Source: Aegilops tauschii subsp. strangulata (taxonomy: Eukaryota; Streptophyta; Magnoliopsida; Poales; Poaceae). Taken from it: 64,000 bases of DNA. A model generated the notes under the pieces. It worked only from the letters and a program-made list of their open reading frames with translations, did not search any database and had not been told where the DNA came from. This document shows positions 32,520 to 44,119 of the stretch, in pieces. Where the stretch lies: NCBI RefSeq assembly GCF_002575655.3, contig NC_053038.3:144352885-144416884 (forward strand), given 5' to 3'. Position numbers and translations under genes: made by a program. How positions within the stretch are numbered: position 1 is the first letter of the stretch; each line of letters begins with the position of its first letter.

Positions 32520-35258
32520 ATGGCGCCCAAGAAGGCTCGGGTTACTCCTCTGCCATCCTGGTATGAGCCCGCGCTCGACGCGCCGAGCGTGTCGGAGAAG
32601 AACCTTGCCGCCGCGAGCCTGATGACGGCGGAGGGTGACGAGAAGAGGAAGACTGTGCTCCGGGTCGGCTCCGCCGAGCCTGTTTAGCCTCGGGTAGCAT
32701 GTTCTACCCCTTCTTTATGAGCAGCATCATTGCCGGGTTGGTTCCCCCTTTCTCTGACTTCTTCTACTCCGTACTTAGCCACTACAAGATCCACGCCCTC
32801 CATCTTCATCCCAACTCCGTGCTTCTCCTATCGATCTTCGCCTTCTACCGCGAGGACTACGTCGGAGTGATGCCGTTCGTGGCACTGCTGCCCCACTTCT
32901 TCTTCCTTCGTCTTAAGGAGGGCCCCTGCTCAGGGTGCGTCGGCTTCATCGCGGCCAACAAGACCAATGCCATCTCGAAGGCCGGGAAGAAGGCCGAGGG
33001 CTTTAGGAGCAAGTGGATCCTTATCGACGCCAAGTGCTCCCACCCCCGGCTGGTGCTGCCGACAGAGATGCCTGTGTCCCAAGAGGGATGGCCTCGCATG
33101 AAGCTCACCGACCCTCGGGCGACGCAGGTGCTGGAGAGGATGACTGCCGACCTAAAGCCCGGCGACTCGAGGACGGTGAGGCTAACGAGGGCCATGATCG
33201 CCAAATAATTCATGGCGCAGCGCATGGCTCCCCTCCAAGCGCGCCCGCACCCACTGTGGAAACTTGGAGACGAAGGGGACGACCTCCGCCTGCGCCCGGA
33301 GCCCCTTTCTGATGAGGAATTGCACTCGAACCTTCGCTCCTTGGTTGGGGATGACCAAGGGTACCCGCCTGATTGCTTTGTTCCCTTGTACCGCCGCCCC
33401 GACGGTTCGGAGGTCGCCGCCGCCATGCCCGTCTTTGACGAGCGCGGGCTTGTACCGCCTGCGCCGTTGAGCGCTTAGGTGACGACGGCCCCGGTGGACG
33501 TGTCCTCCGACGAGTCTCATGAGGGGGAGGAAGAGAAAGAGGGGGAGGAGCACGACTCGGAGGCGACCCGCGAAGGGGCGGGGGAGACCTCTCCCTTGCA
33601 CAAGGCCGACATCCTCCGCACCCCGACTGATGATGATGACGAGGCCAATGTCCCCCTTGAAGGGAGGGACCTGTGCGCGGCCGGTGGCTCCTCGAGGTCC
33701 AAGGCCAGTCCTCAGAGAAAGTCACCGGTCGAGATTCCGACGAGAGGAAGGTCGGCGCTGGTCTCCCGAGACGACGCCTCTGTTCTGATGCTGTCTGAAG
33801 CTGCTTCCAACTTGCCCACTACCCCCTCTTCTACACCTAGAGCCCTTGCGCCCGCGCCTCAGGCTGCGAGGCTCTCAGGCTTCAAGCTCAGGAAGCAGAG
33901 GGACAACGCCGCGGTGGACTAGTAAGTATTCTTGTCTTGCCTTGTTCATGCTTCTGATGCTGATTCTTGATGCTTTCCGTTGCTTGACTAGGCCGACACC
34001 CGTGGCGAAGAGGAGGAGGGAGGATACGGTGGTTCAGCTCGGGACCACACCGCCTACAGCGGCCGCACTCCCCTCCGCAGGGAAGAGCAGCGGTGGTGCT
34101 CGCGCTTCCCCGACCCGATCGCCCTCACGAGGCTTGGAGGAGCGCCCTCCGGAGGAGGCAGCCCCCGTAGCCCCGCTAGCTCTAGGGGTGCCAGCGCCCA
34201 GCTCGGTTGCTGGGGTCCCTGAAGCTCAGGAGCCCCCAGCCTCCCCGGCCATGGTGGCGATGCTGCCTCCTCCTCCTCCTCCTGCAGTGCTGACACCGGA
34301 GCCTTCTACCTCCTCTGACGTCCTGGAGCGCGCTCTTTCTGCGATGACCCTGCTGCGAGAAGATCTTCAGGGCGCCGACCCCCTCCTGGTAGCTAGGCGC
34401 CTGGAGCTGGTCTCTGGTTGGCTTCACTCAGACGTGTCCATTCGGGCGGCGCTGAGCCAGGGGCAGCAACCTCCGAGAAGGACAAGCAGGCCGCCGCTCA
34501 GGCCGCGGCCGCTCGCGAGGTGGCGCTGAAAGATGTCGGGGCCGCCCAGGATCGCTGCCGGTTGCTGGAGGCCGAACTGAAGACTATGTGCAGCGAGCAT
34601 GCGGAAGAAGCTCGTGGCCGCAAGGCAGAGGAGGAGAACATGAAGGCCCGAGAGGACGCCGCCAAGGGTCGCGACGCCGAGCTGGAGCAGTTGGGGAAGG
34701 CGCCTGCCGCGGAGCGCAGCCGGCTGGAGAAGCTGAAGCGGGAAGTGGAAGCGGAGAAAGCCGAGCTTGACGCCAAGGCGAAGGTCCTGGCCGAGGACCG
34801 CACGGCCTTCAAGCTCCTCGAGGAGAGGTCTCGCAAGGCGCTACGGTCGCTCTACGAGAAGGGCTTGGAGGAGCCGCTGGCTACCGACGATGAGGGCCCC
34901 ACCCAGCTGCTTCCTTATCTGGTCGCGGCGCTTGAGGAAGTCGTGAGCGGTATCGGCCCTCTGGTAGAGGGAGAAGCCCGCATCCTTTCCGCAGCCGCGT
35001 TGACGCGCGTCTTCAGCCACCTCCATCTTTGAAATCCTGCCGCCCGCCTTGACGAGCTACTGGCGAAGCTGTGCAGCTGCTGCCAAAGCGGTGAAGGGTC
35101 AGGTGGAGGCCCTGCTGAAGCGGTTCCGCGCCTTCGATCCCGCGCCCTCGACTGGCAGTGCTGCTGATCCTGCAACTCCGACGAGTGGTGTAGGTGAGCC
35201 CAACGCCGCTAGAGTAGTTGCATCCCTTGCGGGCGACGGCGGCGGCGTCCGGGGATGA
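32520..35258 (+). pseudogene. Antisense ORF of element F (plant transposon-like protein), spliced, broken
   Basis: It starts at ATG 32520 (MAPKKARVTPLPSW). A stop or frameshift near 32684 moves the frame to the one open from 32693. Stops follow at 33206-33208 and 33476-33478 within that one frame. A 70-nt intron (33922-33991) joins it in frame to 33993 onward. Another frameshift lies near 34450-34490, and the coiled-coil part (34478-35032) is rich in Glu, Ala, Lys and Arg. The end is read at 35256-35258 in the third frame. The N-terminal globular part (SDFFYSVLSHYKIHALHLHPNS) resembles the domain annotated as putative gypsy-type transposon protein in grasses. Such antisense ORFs are known in Tat elements; their role is unknown. 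Confidence 0.7.
33922..33991 (+). other. Predicted intron in the antisense ORF of element F
   Basis: Donor gtaagtattc and acceptor ttgactag on the plus strand, 70 nt. Joining the flanks continues the reading frame. The junction codon is TAG, as expected if an original CAG suffered a C-to-T change. Confidence 0.5.
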
Positions 35259-35422
35259 CGAGATGACTTGCTGGTGGCTCCTTTCCTGTTTAGTTTTTGC
35301 AAAATGCAGCATACCTCGTGGAGGCATTTAGACTTGCGTTTGGTATCGGGAGAACAATATGTCTTGTAATATTTGCTTAAGATTTTGTGATTTCCTTCCC
35401 ATTTGCTTTACGTTCTACGTCG

Positions 35423-35733
35423 GCAGGGCCCGACCCCGCGCATACCTCAGTCGCCGTTGGGTCGTCCGGATCACTAGGACGAGACCAAGGGGTGAGGGGC
35501 TATGTGGCTAGTTAGGCTCCTGAGTCGCGATGCTCAGGAGTCCCCCTTGAGGCGCAAGCAGCTTGCAGAAAGGAAATGCAGGAATAGGTCTAGTGTTCTG
35601 CGTCTGCAGGGCCTAACCCCGCGCATACCTCAGCCGTCGTTGGGTCGTCCGGATCAGCAGGACGAGACCAAGGAGTGAGGGGCTACGTGGCCAGTTAGGC
35701 TCCTGAGTCGCGATGCTCAGGAGTCCCCCTTGA
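35423..35733 (+). repeat. Two copies of a 128-bp unit at 183-bp spacing
   Basis: The copies are 35423-35550 and 35606-35733, with few differences. Each ends in an 8-bp hairpin, CTCCTGAG and CTCAGGAG, around tcgcgatg. Confidence 0.85.
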
Positions 35734-35777
35734 CGCTCAAACGACCTTCATACCTTTCCCTCGCCGTGGCTTGGCTC

Positions 35778-35794
35778 GGGGGGGGGGGGGGGGG
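35778..35794 (+). repeat. G17 homopolymer
   Basis: Seventeen consecutive G. A second run of 12 G lies at 39720-39731. Lengths may be assembly-sensitive. Confidence 0.85.
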
Positions 35795-36799
35795 CGCACG
35801 ACGACCAGGTCCGGGGGACCTGGCAGGGTGGCGTACGCTTGGGCGTGACCCGAGCGCAGCCCCCGTGCCCAGCCCCCTCGCGCAACTCTCCCGAGGGGAG
35901 GTGTTGCGATGAGGCCAGACATTGAGCTCAAGGGCTCCCTCAGGTTCATACGGCCATGGGGCGGCCCTCAGTTGTTTATCACCAGCGCGGAGCATAGCGC
36001 TTTCGCACTTGCATGGGCATAACCGCTCCTCGGCCGTGTCGACTGCCAGCGCGGAGCATGGTGTTTCCACTGGTGCGTGGGTGAGGGCTCCCTCTGAGTG
36101 GAGCCCCCGGGGCATGTGCAGCCCCGCCCTGACACGTGGCTTGCACGGCAGGGCTAGACGAGGTGTGTCTGGGCACTTGTGAGCCAGTGCGGGACTCACG
36201 AGGCCCTACCTCAAGGCGGGTTGCGCCTGGTCCTGGTTCTTGTTGACTGCGGTGGTCCTGCGAGATGGGTAGGCAACCTGCGCCGAATGAATCTCATGAG
36301 GTTATCGCATGAGAAGGCCAAGCACCAACGACCCCAGGAGGTGACGTGAACAGGACCGGCCCGCCAAACAGAGCTCAGCCGTTGGATTTATCGACGCTGC
36401 AGGGATTGACCCGAGCACAGACGTCGTGCCTAGCCTTCTTATGCGAAGGATCCTGAAGAAAGACGATCGGCGCGCGGCTCCCGTGGTGGGTGATAATCAA
36501 GCGGGTGATAACCTTAGATAGATTATGCATGGAAAGCGAACTAGCTTAGGTAGATGCAAGAGCGATATATGTCACCGGGTCGGACCCGAGCGGCCTGGGG
36601 ATGATGCAGCCTGAGGGGCGCCCCCAGCAGAGTTAGCTAAAGGCGTAAAAGGATACATGTCGTAGGGACAGGCCCACGCGGTCGAGGAATGATGCAGCCC
36701 GGGGGCGCTCCCAGCTAAATAAACTTGGAAAATGTCACCTGGTTGCGCTGTCGAAGGGATGTTGGGGTAGCTGAAGATGCGTGGCGAAGGGGTTGCTCC

Positions 36800-39790
36800 T
36801 CATGAGCCACCGGGGCCCCGAGCCTCGGGAAGCTCTGGGGGTCCTGGGGGTTCGTTGAGGACCGTCGCCATCTCCGCCAGGACCACGTGATGCCTAGCCT
36901 CCTGGGCCGTCAGGACGCTCTGCAGGTTGCGCTGGAAGGCGGCCGCCATGCTCGGCAAGCCGAACGGCATGCGAACATAGCTGTGAGGTGGGCCCTCGCA
37001 ACGTCCCACGCGCGAAGGCCAGAAGCGCTCCTGAGAGGCGGCCCTGTTGAGTCCTGGGATGTCGATGTAGACCCGCAGCCCACCATCCTCGCCTGGATGG
37101 GGAGCCGCGCCAGGTGTGCGGCGGTCGCCGCGCATGGCTCTTGCATCCTGTAGCTCCTGAGTGGTCTTGGCGATGAACTCCTGAGTGTCGGGCACTCCTC
37201 GCCCAGTGTCCTCCTGAGGGAAACGTGCCTCAAAGCACGCCTCCACGTGGTGCCCGAGTGCCTCCCTTGTGACGTCGGCTAGGTCCGAGGCCCTCCAGCA
37301 GAGAGCCCCCGAGCCTTGCCCGAGGAGGGCGCCGGGCGCGCCTTCCTATGCGAGGGGGGAGGCACCCCAGGCTCGGGCGCTGATCCTGATGTGGCGCCAC
37401 TAGAGGTGCCGCTCCCCTGAGGCCCTGTGCGGAGTAGTTGCTTCTTCTTCTTGGGGTGGCCTCAGGAGGGTACTGTCATTGTTGTCGGGGTCATCGATTG
37501 CTGTGGCTTGGAAGGCACACTCGAGGGAGCACACCGCATCTCTTTCTTCACAGGGGACTGTGATGATCCCGCCGCTCCCTAGCATCTTGAGGACGTTGTA
37601 GCCGTGGTGAGTTACCGCCATGAACTTGGCTAGGGCCGAATACACGAGGATGGTATTGTACGGCAGACAGATGTGAGCAACATCAAAGTTGATGAGCTCG
37701 ATGTGGTAGTTGTCACGCTATCCGAAGGTGACAGGGAGGCGGACCAGCCCTATCGGGGTGGTGGAGCCGTCAGCCACTCCTGAGAAGGGCTTGGTGGGCT
37801 GAAGCTGATCGTATGGCACTTGGAGGTTGTCGAACGTTTCTACGGACAAGACGTTAAGCCCTGTGCCGCCGTCGATGAGGGTCTTGGTGACTTGTACGTT
37901 GCTGATGACGGGTGAGCAGAGCATCGGGAGGGCGCCAACAGTGGCCGCGCACTTGAGCTGGTCCACCAAGCTGAAAGTGATGGCGCACTTGGACCACCTG
38001 AGAGGGCGAGTGGCCTCAAGCCTGGGAAGGGCTGCGTTCACCTCGCGAGCAAACTGCTTGAAGATACACTGAGATGCTGGGGCCTGAGCTCTGCCCAAGA
38101 TGCAGGCGATAGCACGCGGTTCCTGGAAGCCCCGAGCCCCCTCATCCTGATGGTGGTCGTCATTCCTTATTGGTGGTGGCGGCAGTGGAGGAAGACCAAC
38201 GTTGCCTTGAGGGTGATCCTCGCGAGGTGGATCCCACCAGGCGCCCTCACGAGGCTAGTCCTGCCAGCGGTCCTCGCGAGGCCGGTCACGCCACTCCTGG
38301 CGGGGGCCGCGAACGTCCCAGCGTCCTCCGCCTCGTCCTCCTCCTCGGCCGTAGGACCAGTCGTTGCACTCGGGGCGTCGACCGAAGCGTCCATCTCGAA
38401 TGGCCCTGAGCTCTTGATAGTCGTTGGGGTTGTGGCTGTGTACGTTGTGGAAGGTGCAGAATGGTTGGCTGCTTTTGGACGACTCGGGATGGTCCCGGCC
38501 GCGCTTTGTATCTGGCTCTGCTAAAAGCACGGCCACTCCCTTGCGCTTCACGTCCTTGGCCTTGGCTTTCTTCTCCTCAGGGTCGGTAGCAGGGAGCTCG
38601 AGGAGGGAAAGGCACCCCTCCTCGGCTCTCGCGCACTTGGTCGCCATGTTGAACAGCTCCAGAGCCGTGCATAGCTCCTCATGGATGGTGAGCTCCTCCT
38701 TCATCTTGATGTTGCGAACGCCATCGGAAAACGCAGAAATGATGGCCTCGTCCGTCACGTTGGGGAGCTTGAGACGAACGTTGTTGAAGCGCTGGATGTA
38801 CTTTTACAGGGCCTCTCCCGGCTGCTGCTTGATACGGTGCAGGTCACCCGCGGCCGGAGGGCGGTCGCGAGTGCCGTGGAAGTTGGCGACGAAGCGGTCG
38901 CGCATCTCGTCCCGGGAGGAGATCGAGCCCGGGGGCAGGCTCAGGAGCCACGAGGGAGCACCATCCTTGACAGCCATGGGGAACTAGTTCACCATGACTT
39001 TCTTGTCGCCATTGGCCGCCTCGATGCTCAGCTCGTAGAGCTGCAGGAAGTCCGCAGGGTCGGGGGTGCCGTTGTAGCGAGGAGGCAGGTCTAGCTTGAA
39101 CTTACCCGGCCAGACGACGCTTCACAGCTCTGGAGTGAAGGCGCGGCAGCCTGTTGTGGCCACCGGGGCCCTTTGCTCATGCGGAGCCTGCCCTTGAGGC
39201 CCGCGCGCCGCCATCGCAGGCGGCACGCGGTCTTGTCGCGGTGGCGCTGGGAGCGCGGGAGCATTCTCTTGCGGCCGGGGAACTTCTTGGAAGCTTCCTT
39301 CTTCTCGTGCGGGCGCCCGACGCGACGGGTCACGCCGGGGGGGCGCGCCTTGGCGCCAGAGCGCCGTCTTGGTGCGGAGGTGGTGGAGGTGCTCCGTGAG
39401 CTACGTCGCCCGCAGCTGGCGGAGAGCGAGGCAGCGAGAGGGAGGGCGCGGGGGAGTCCCCCAGCGGCGCTGACGAGCTCGGTGATGCGGTCCAACTAGT
39501 CCTCGTAGAGGTCATCGACCGGGCAGTAGCGCAGGAGCTCGCGTGCCATGAGCAGCGCGGCCTGCGCTTCCATGGGAGCGCGACGAGCGTGAGACGATGA
39601 GCCAGCTGGGGTCAACGACGGAGTGGCGGTGCGGCCATCCCGCCGCACAGAGGGGTGCGGCGATGAAGCTTGTTGCTTGTTCCTCGCCGGGCCGGTGGCG
39701 GCGGGCCATGGAGAACGGCGGGGGGGGGGGGTCCGCCAACGGGCGTCGTCTGGGCGACGCGGCCGGCAAGGGTGGCCCGCCGCTCAGCAC
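36800..39790 (-). pseudogene. Gag-pol of element F (gag, protease, partial RT)
   Basis: One minus-strand frame runs from about 39090 to 36800 with scattered stops (38255-38257, 37718-37720, about 37345, 37400-37402). A gag-like domain is followed by a CTFHN...H type motif near 38450, an Arg/Gly-rich tail, then a retropepsin-like protease with LIDGGTGLNVLS near 37870; the Tat consensus at the third site is usually Ser. RT is represented by GLRVYIDIPGLNRA and YVRMPFGLPSMAAAFQR, but the sequence ends without a YVDD-type catalytic box. The upstream part (39495-39790) is in other frames. Not functional. Confidence 0.7.
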
Positions 39791-39861
39791 GGGCTCGGGG
39801 AGCGTCAGCCATGGTTGCGGTGGAGCGGTGGAGCGCGATTCGGAAGAAAGGCTTCAGCGCA

Positions 39862-39879
39862 CCCCTACCTGGCACGCCA
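39862..39879 (-). promoter_or_regulatory. Primer binding site of element F
   Basis: The minus strand reads TGGCGTGCCAGGTAGGGG, two bases inside the 5' LTR. It is the PBS form common in grass Tat elements. The tRNA identity was not verified. Confidence 0.65.
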
Positions 39880-39881
39880 AA

Positions 39882-40767
39882 TGTCGGATTTTGGGTTCCG
39901 GCAAACCCTTGAGGTTCGAACACTGGGGTGCGCACGAAGATCTCTCTCTCCCTAGCTCGCTCTCACAAAGATCGCAAGGCCTAGCTTGACGATCCCAAAG
40001 AACGAGATACACAAGAGTTTATACTGGTTCGGGCCAACGATGTGGTGTAATACCCTACTCCAGTGTGGTGTGGTGGATTACCCCTTGGGCAGAGGATGAA
40101 CAGTTACAAAGGGAAGAACAGCCTCCTGAGGAGGGGTGTTCTTGTGCTTGATGAGCTTGTGTGGATGAGGGTCATCTGAATGATCCCTCCCATGCTAAGA
40201 TGGTGCCTAGCCCTATTTATAGAGGCCCTGGTCCTCTCCCCAAATATTGAGCGGGAAGGGATCCAACAGCGGCCAAATTTGAAGGGAGACAACTAGTACA
40301 AGTTATCCCGACTAAAGGTGGTCTTCGCCTGCCAAAGGCTTTGGTGGTGACGCCGTCTTGGGCTCCACGGTGACCTCCATCCTGTCGTCCTGCTGGTCTT
40401 GGTCTTGTTCCACTGATATGGAAACCTTTGCCTGATGCCTCGGGACTCCTCGCCTGCGCTTGCCTCTTTAGCACCAAAGATGAAACGAGGACACTGCGCG
40501 CTGGCACCCACCTAGCCACGATCGTCATGGCATGCGTCATAGGAACCTCGCGAGGTGCCCCTTGCCTTGATCTCTCCGCCCCTCGCGAGCCAGCCTGGTG
40601 AGGCCGGCCCCGAGGAGGTCTTGCGTCGTCCACCTCGCGAGGCTTGGCCCCTCGCGAGGGTCTTGAGTGTTTGCTGGTGAAGATGGGCCATACAGGGCTG
40701 CTGGTGGAGCCACGCCATGGGCCACAGGCAGGCAAGTCTGGGGACCCCCGTTCCCAGGACGCCGACA
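39882..40767 (-). repeat. 5' LTR of element F
   Basis: Partner of 31347-32226. On the plus strand it starts tgtcggattttggg and ends gacgccgaca. The minus-strand TATA box is at 40212-40221. Confidence 0.88.
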
Positions 40768-42209
40768 GGAATTCTGAACCTGAAAAGGCTATGTCAGAGA
40801 TACATTTTCTACACATCTCCAAATGAGCTGAAATTTTATGGAGATTTATTTTGGAATATATAAAAAATATAGGAGAAAGAAATACCAGAGGGGGGCCATC
40901 CTGGTGCCCACTAGGCACCAGGGCGCGCCTCCGCCCCCCCCTAGCGCACCCTGGTGGGTAGTGGGGCCCCTGGCCAGCCTCCGGTGCCCATCTTCTGTTA
41001 TATAAGGTCATTTTCCCTAGAAAAAATAAGAGGAGGACTTTCGGGACGAAGCACCTCCGTCTTGAGGCGGAACTTGGGCAGGAGCACTTTTGCTCTCCGG
41101 CGAAGCGATTCCGCTAGGGATACTTCCCTGCGAGAGGGGGAAATCGATGCCATCTTCATCACCAACGACCCTCTCATCTTGGGAGGGCCAATCTTCATCA
41201 ACATCTTCAATGACACCATCTCATCTCAAAACCCTAGTTCATCTCTTGTGTTTAATCTTTTTATCAAGCCTCGAATTGGTACGTGCGGGTGACCAGTAGT
41301 GTTGATTACATCTCGTAGTTGATGCTAGATGGTTTATTTGGTGGAAGATTATATGTTGAGATCTATTATGTTATTCAATACCCCTCTTATCTTGAGCATG
41401 AATATGTTTTTTGAGTATTTACTATTGTTCTTGAGGACATGGGAGAAGTCTTGTCATAAGTAATCATGTGAATTTGATATTCGTTCTATATTTTGATGAT
41501 ATGTATGTTGTCATTCCCTTAGTGGTGTTATGTGAACGTTGACTACATGACATTTCACCATCTTTGGGCCTAAGGGAATGCATTGTGGAGTAGTTATTAT
41601 ATGATGGGTTGCTAGAGTGATAGAAGCTTAAACCCTCGTTTATGCGCTATTCCATAAGGGGCTGTTTTGGATCCATATGTCTAATGCTATGGTTAGATTT
41701 TATCTTAATTCTTCATTTGTAGTTGTGGATGCTTGCAAGGGGTTAAACATAAGTGGGAGGCTTGTTCGAGCAAGAATAGCACCCGAGCACTGGTCCACCC
41801 ACATATCATATTATCAAAGTAGCGAACGCGAATCAAACAAACATGATGAAAGTGACTAGGTGAAATTCCCGTGTGTCCTCAAGAACGCTTTGCTTATTAT
41901 AAGAGACAGTTCCGGCCCATCCTTTGCAACAAAAAGGATTGGGCTACCTTTCTGCACTTTTTTACCGTTACTATTACTTGCTCATTACGAATTATCTTGC
42001 TATCAAACTATCTGTTACTGACAATTTCAGTGCCTGCAGAAAATGCCTTGCTGAAAACCACTTGTCATTTGCTTCTGCTCCTCATTGGGTTCGACACTCT
42101 TACTTATTGAAAGCACTACGATTGATCCCCTATACTTGTGGGTCATCAATTGTATCCAATGTCGAAGCTTTGATCTATATGTTGTCATCAATTGCCAAAA
42201 AGGGGGAGA

Positions 42210-42669
42210 TGGAAAGTGCAACTAATCCCCGGGTCGTTTTGCTAAGTAATAACAACAGATATGTGATTGAGCTAATGACTATTCAAAGATCATTTCAGGA
42301 AAGTTCATTGTAGGTATGGCAAGGACATGTGATTGTGGAACCCTCAAAATGCAAAGCACATACATTGGCAAAAGCTCCAAGACTCCTCATTTTTAGTTAA
42401 GTGATCCAAGATCACATTGAGTCCATTGGAAAGCCAATAGTATTAAAAAGGGATGAGGTTTGACATGAGTAATTTACTCAAGTGCTTGAAGATATTACTC
42501 CAAAAACCTCAGTCAGACTGTCACTATCCAGTCTATCTAAAACCCTAAGGTCATTCTCCATCCCACCATAACTAACACGCCAAAACCCACCGACATACAC
42601 AAGACGGAGCCATTGCCTAAACCCTAGAAACTCAGTCTCACCAAGATGGCATTCGGTCCCACCAAAGTG
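42210..42669 (+). repeat. Start of the 3' LTR of element J
   Basis: It begins tggaaagtgcaac after the tract aaaaagggggaga. It runs to the insertion point of K and contains ctcagtctcacc and ggtcccacc phrases typical of such LTRs. Confidence 0.45.
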
Positions 42670-43219
42670 TGATACGTCTCCAACATAGCTATAATTTTGT
42701 ATTGTTTCATGCTATTATATTACCAATCTTAGATACTTTATATGTAATTTTATATTATTTTTGGGGACTAACCTATTAACTCACTGCCTAGTGCCAGTTG
42801 TTGTTTTTTGCTTGTTTTGGCTTTTCAGAAAATTAGTACCAAATGAAGTCCAAACACAAAGAAACCTTACGGCGATTTTTTCTGGACTAGAAGGGACACT
42901 AGAACATTTGGGAGGGGGCCAGAAGACCTACGGGGGAGCAACGAGCTCACCCGGCGCGCCCCTAGGGACGCCCCCTGAGCTCGTGGGTCCCAAGTAGCTC
43001 CCTTTGACCTAATTACAACTCCATAAATTCCCAAATATTCTCAAACCGACAAAGAGCCACCCGAAACACTTTTTCTGCCTCCGCAAGCTTCTTTTCTTCT
43101 GCGATCCCAACTGGAGGCCTTTTCCCGTACTCTGCCAGAGGGGAAATCGATCACAAAGGGCTTCTACATCATCCTTGTTGCACCTCCAATGATGTGTGAG
43201 TAGTTTACCACAGACCTAC
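42670..43219 (+). mobile_element. LTR K (Athila-type), 5' part, cut by element M
   Basis: It starts tgatacgtctccaac and resembles the abundant Sabrina-type LTR. It carries a GC-rich block with ggcgcgcc and ccataaattccc before a leader. It is interrupted at 43220 by M; its remainder is not in the window. The 5-bp candidate target site of M is cctac (43215-43219). Confidence 0.65.
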
Positions 43220-44119
43220 TGTCATGGGAAGCCACGGCCACCAATGGGGCCATGAGCCCCTTTTGGTTCAGCGGGGGGATGGGCACGTTGCACAAAGAGC
43301 GGAAAAGCGTAACACAGCACGACAGACATCACACAGGCAGTTTTACCTAGGTTCAGGCCACCGTGAGGCGTAAAACGCTACTCCTGCTTTGGTGGATTAT
43401 GGTGGAGAACGCGGCGCTCTTGCCCGGCAGGCTTGCCTCAAGGCAAGAGCAACTACGCGCGTATGAATATGTGAGGGTTTGAATCCTCTCTACGGTTGCC
43501 ATGGGCCTACTTTTATAGCTCAAGGGGTCACCGCAGTGGCAAATCAGTCATTACGTACTGATTAGATAGCAAACAGTGTTATCATACCTAACTATGCAGG
43601 TGGACAGAGCGCATTAAATGCGCTGCTTAGTGTCTCACAGCGTGCCTAGCAAGCCTTGCTGGGCTGTTTTGCCAGCTTTGCGCCTGCTTGCTTGACACGT
43701 CTCAGGACGGTGTCATTTGGAGGTGTTTTCCGTAGGAAGTGGCTGCCATGTGGCAAGAAGCAGCCACTTAGTCACTTAGGGGCTTGACACTGCACTGATC
43801 GATGACTTGCGTCGCTGTGAGGTGGAGCGGTGAAGCTATGGCGCGCAGTCCGCCCTTGCTGTGCCCGGCAAACCTGCCGGGTCAGTCTGCTGGCTTGTCT
43901 TCGGGGAGTTCCTCGTCCTTGCCAGGCTCGCCTACCTGGCAAGGGAGGTTTTTCCCTTAGTGATATCTTGTCTCTCTGGCTTAACTTGGTCTTCTTGATC
44001 TACACTTTGATTCTTCAAATAACTGATCTCTAATGCTTGGTCTGATCTGGGGTGCTGCAATCTTGTCCTTAGGCATGCGCACAGTCTGGGCAACACACCT
44101 AGGGTTTGTTGCACCGACA
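43220..44119 (-). repeat. 3' LTR of element M
   Basis: 900 bp. On the plus strand it begins tgtcatgggaag and ends gcaccgaca. ORFs within it are spurious. Confidence 0.72.

Larger units (their letters stand above)
35259..36799. other. Region between the antisense ORF and pol in element F
   Basis: GC-rich, about 1.5 kb, no supported gene. It contains two copies of a 128-bp repeat and a 17-base G run. Hypervariable 3' regions with tandem repeats are typical of Tat elements. Confidence 0.6.
31347..40767 (-). mobile_element. Element F: Tat-lineage gypsy retrotransposon, minus strand, defective
   Basis: LTRs of 880 bp (31347-32226) and 886 bp (39882-40767) are flanked by the perfect duplication ggaat (31342-31346 and 40768-40772). 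Minus orientation follows from the PBS next to the right LTR, the purine tract next to the left LTR, and TATA boxes readable on the minus strand of both LTRs. Gag and part of pol lie at 36800-39790 on the minus strand. An independent ORF on the plus strand lies between pol and the 3' LTR (32520-35258), which is the known layout of the Tat lineage. RT is partial, and RNase H and integrase were not found, so it is non-autonomous. Confidence 0.88.
28380..42148 (+). mobile_element. Element G: internally deleted Athila-type gypsy element, interrupted by F
   Basis: The order is a truncated 5' LTR (28380 to about 28690), the C-terminal tail of integrase, an internal promoter-like module, an accessory ORF, a 3' non-coding region with two purine tracts, and a 3' LTR (31203-31346 plus 40773-42148). 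The flanks attat and attgt suggest a target-site duplication with one mutation. Most of gag-pol is gone through a deletion joining the 5' LTR to the end of pol near 28690-28715. The intact LTR length, about 1520 bp once F is removed, matches the 1514-bp LTR of element H, a related family. Confidence 0.75.
31203..42148 (+). repeat. 3' LTR of element G, split by element F
   Basis: The two parts, 31203-31346 and 40773-42148, join at the ggaat target site and total 1520 bp. It ends cttgtgggtcatca. It has a GC palindrome CTGGTGCC (40901-40908) and GGCACCAG (40914-40921) and a TATATAAGG box at 40999. Confidence 0.82.
26905..42669 (+). mobile_element. Element J: old degraded retroelement hosting E, G and K
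   Basis: Visible parts are 26905-28379 and 42149-42669, joined across element G: the 5-bp flanks attat (28375-28379) and attgt (42149-42153) differ by one base. It holds a broken env-like or plant-transposon-like protein, a purine tract after it, a second purine tract aaaaagggggaga at 42197-42209, and an LTR beginning tggaaagtgcaac at 42210. The LTR and the ccaaagggggaga motifs resemble Copia elements of the SIRE/Maximus lineage. That assignment is from memory and tentative. Confidence 0.5.

Noticed and set aside
38424..38987. 187-codon plus-strand ORF
   Set aside because: Antisense shadow of the gag region of element F; the minus-strand frame has the gag motifs.
40217..41011. 264-codon minus-strand ORF
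   Set aside because: Crosses the boundary between the LTR of F and the LTR of G (40767), so it cannot be an evolved gene.
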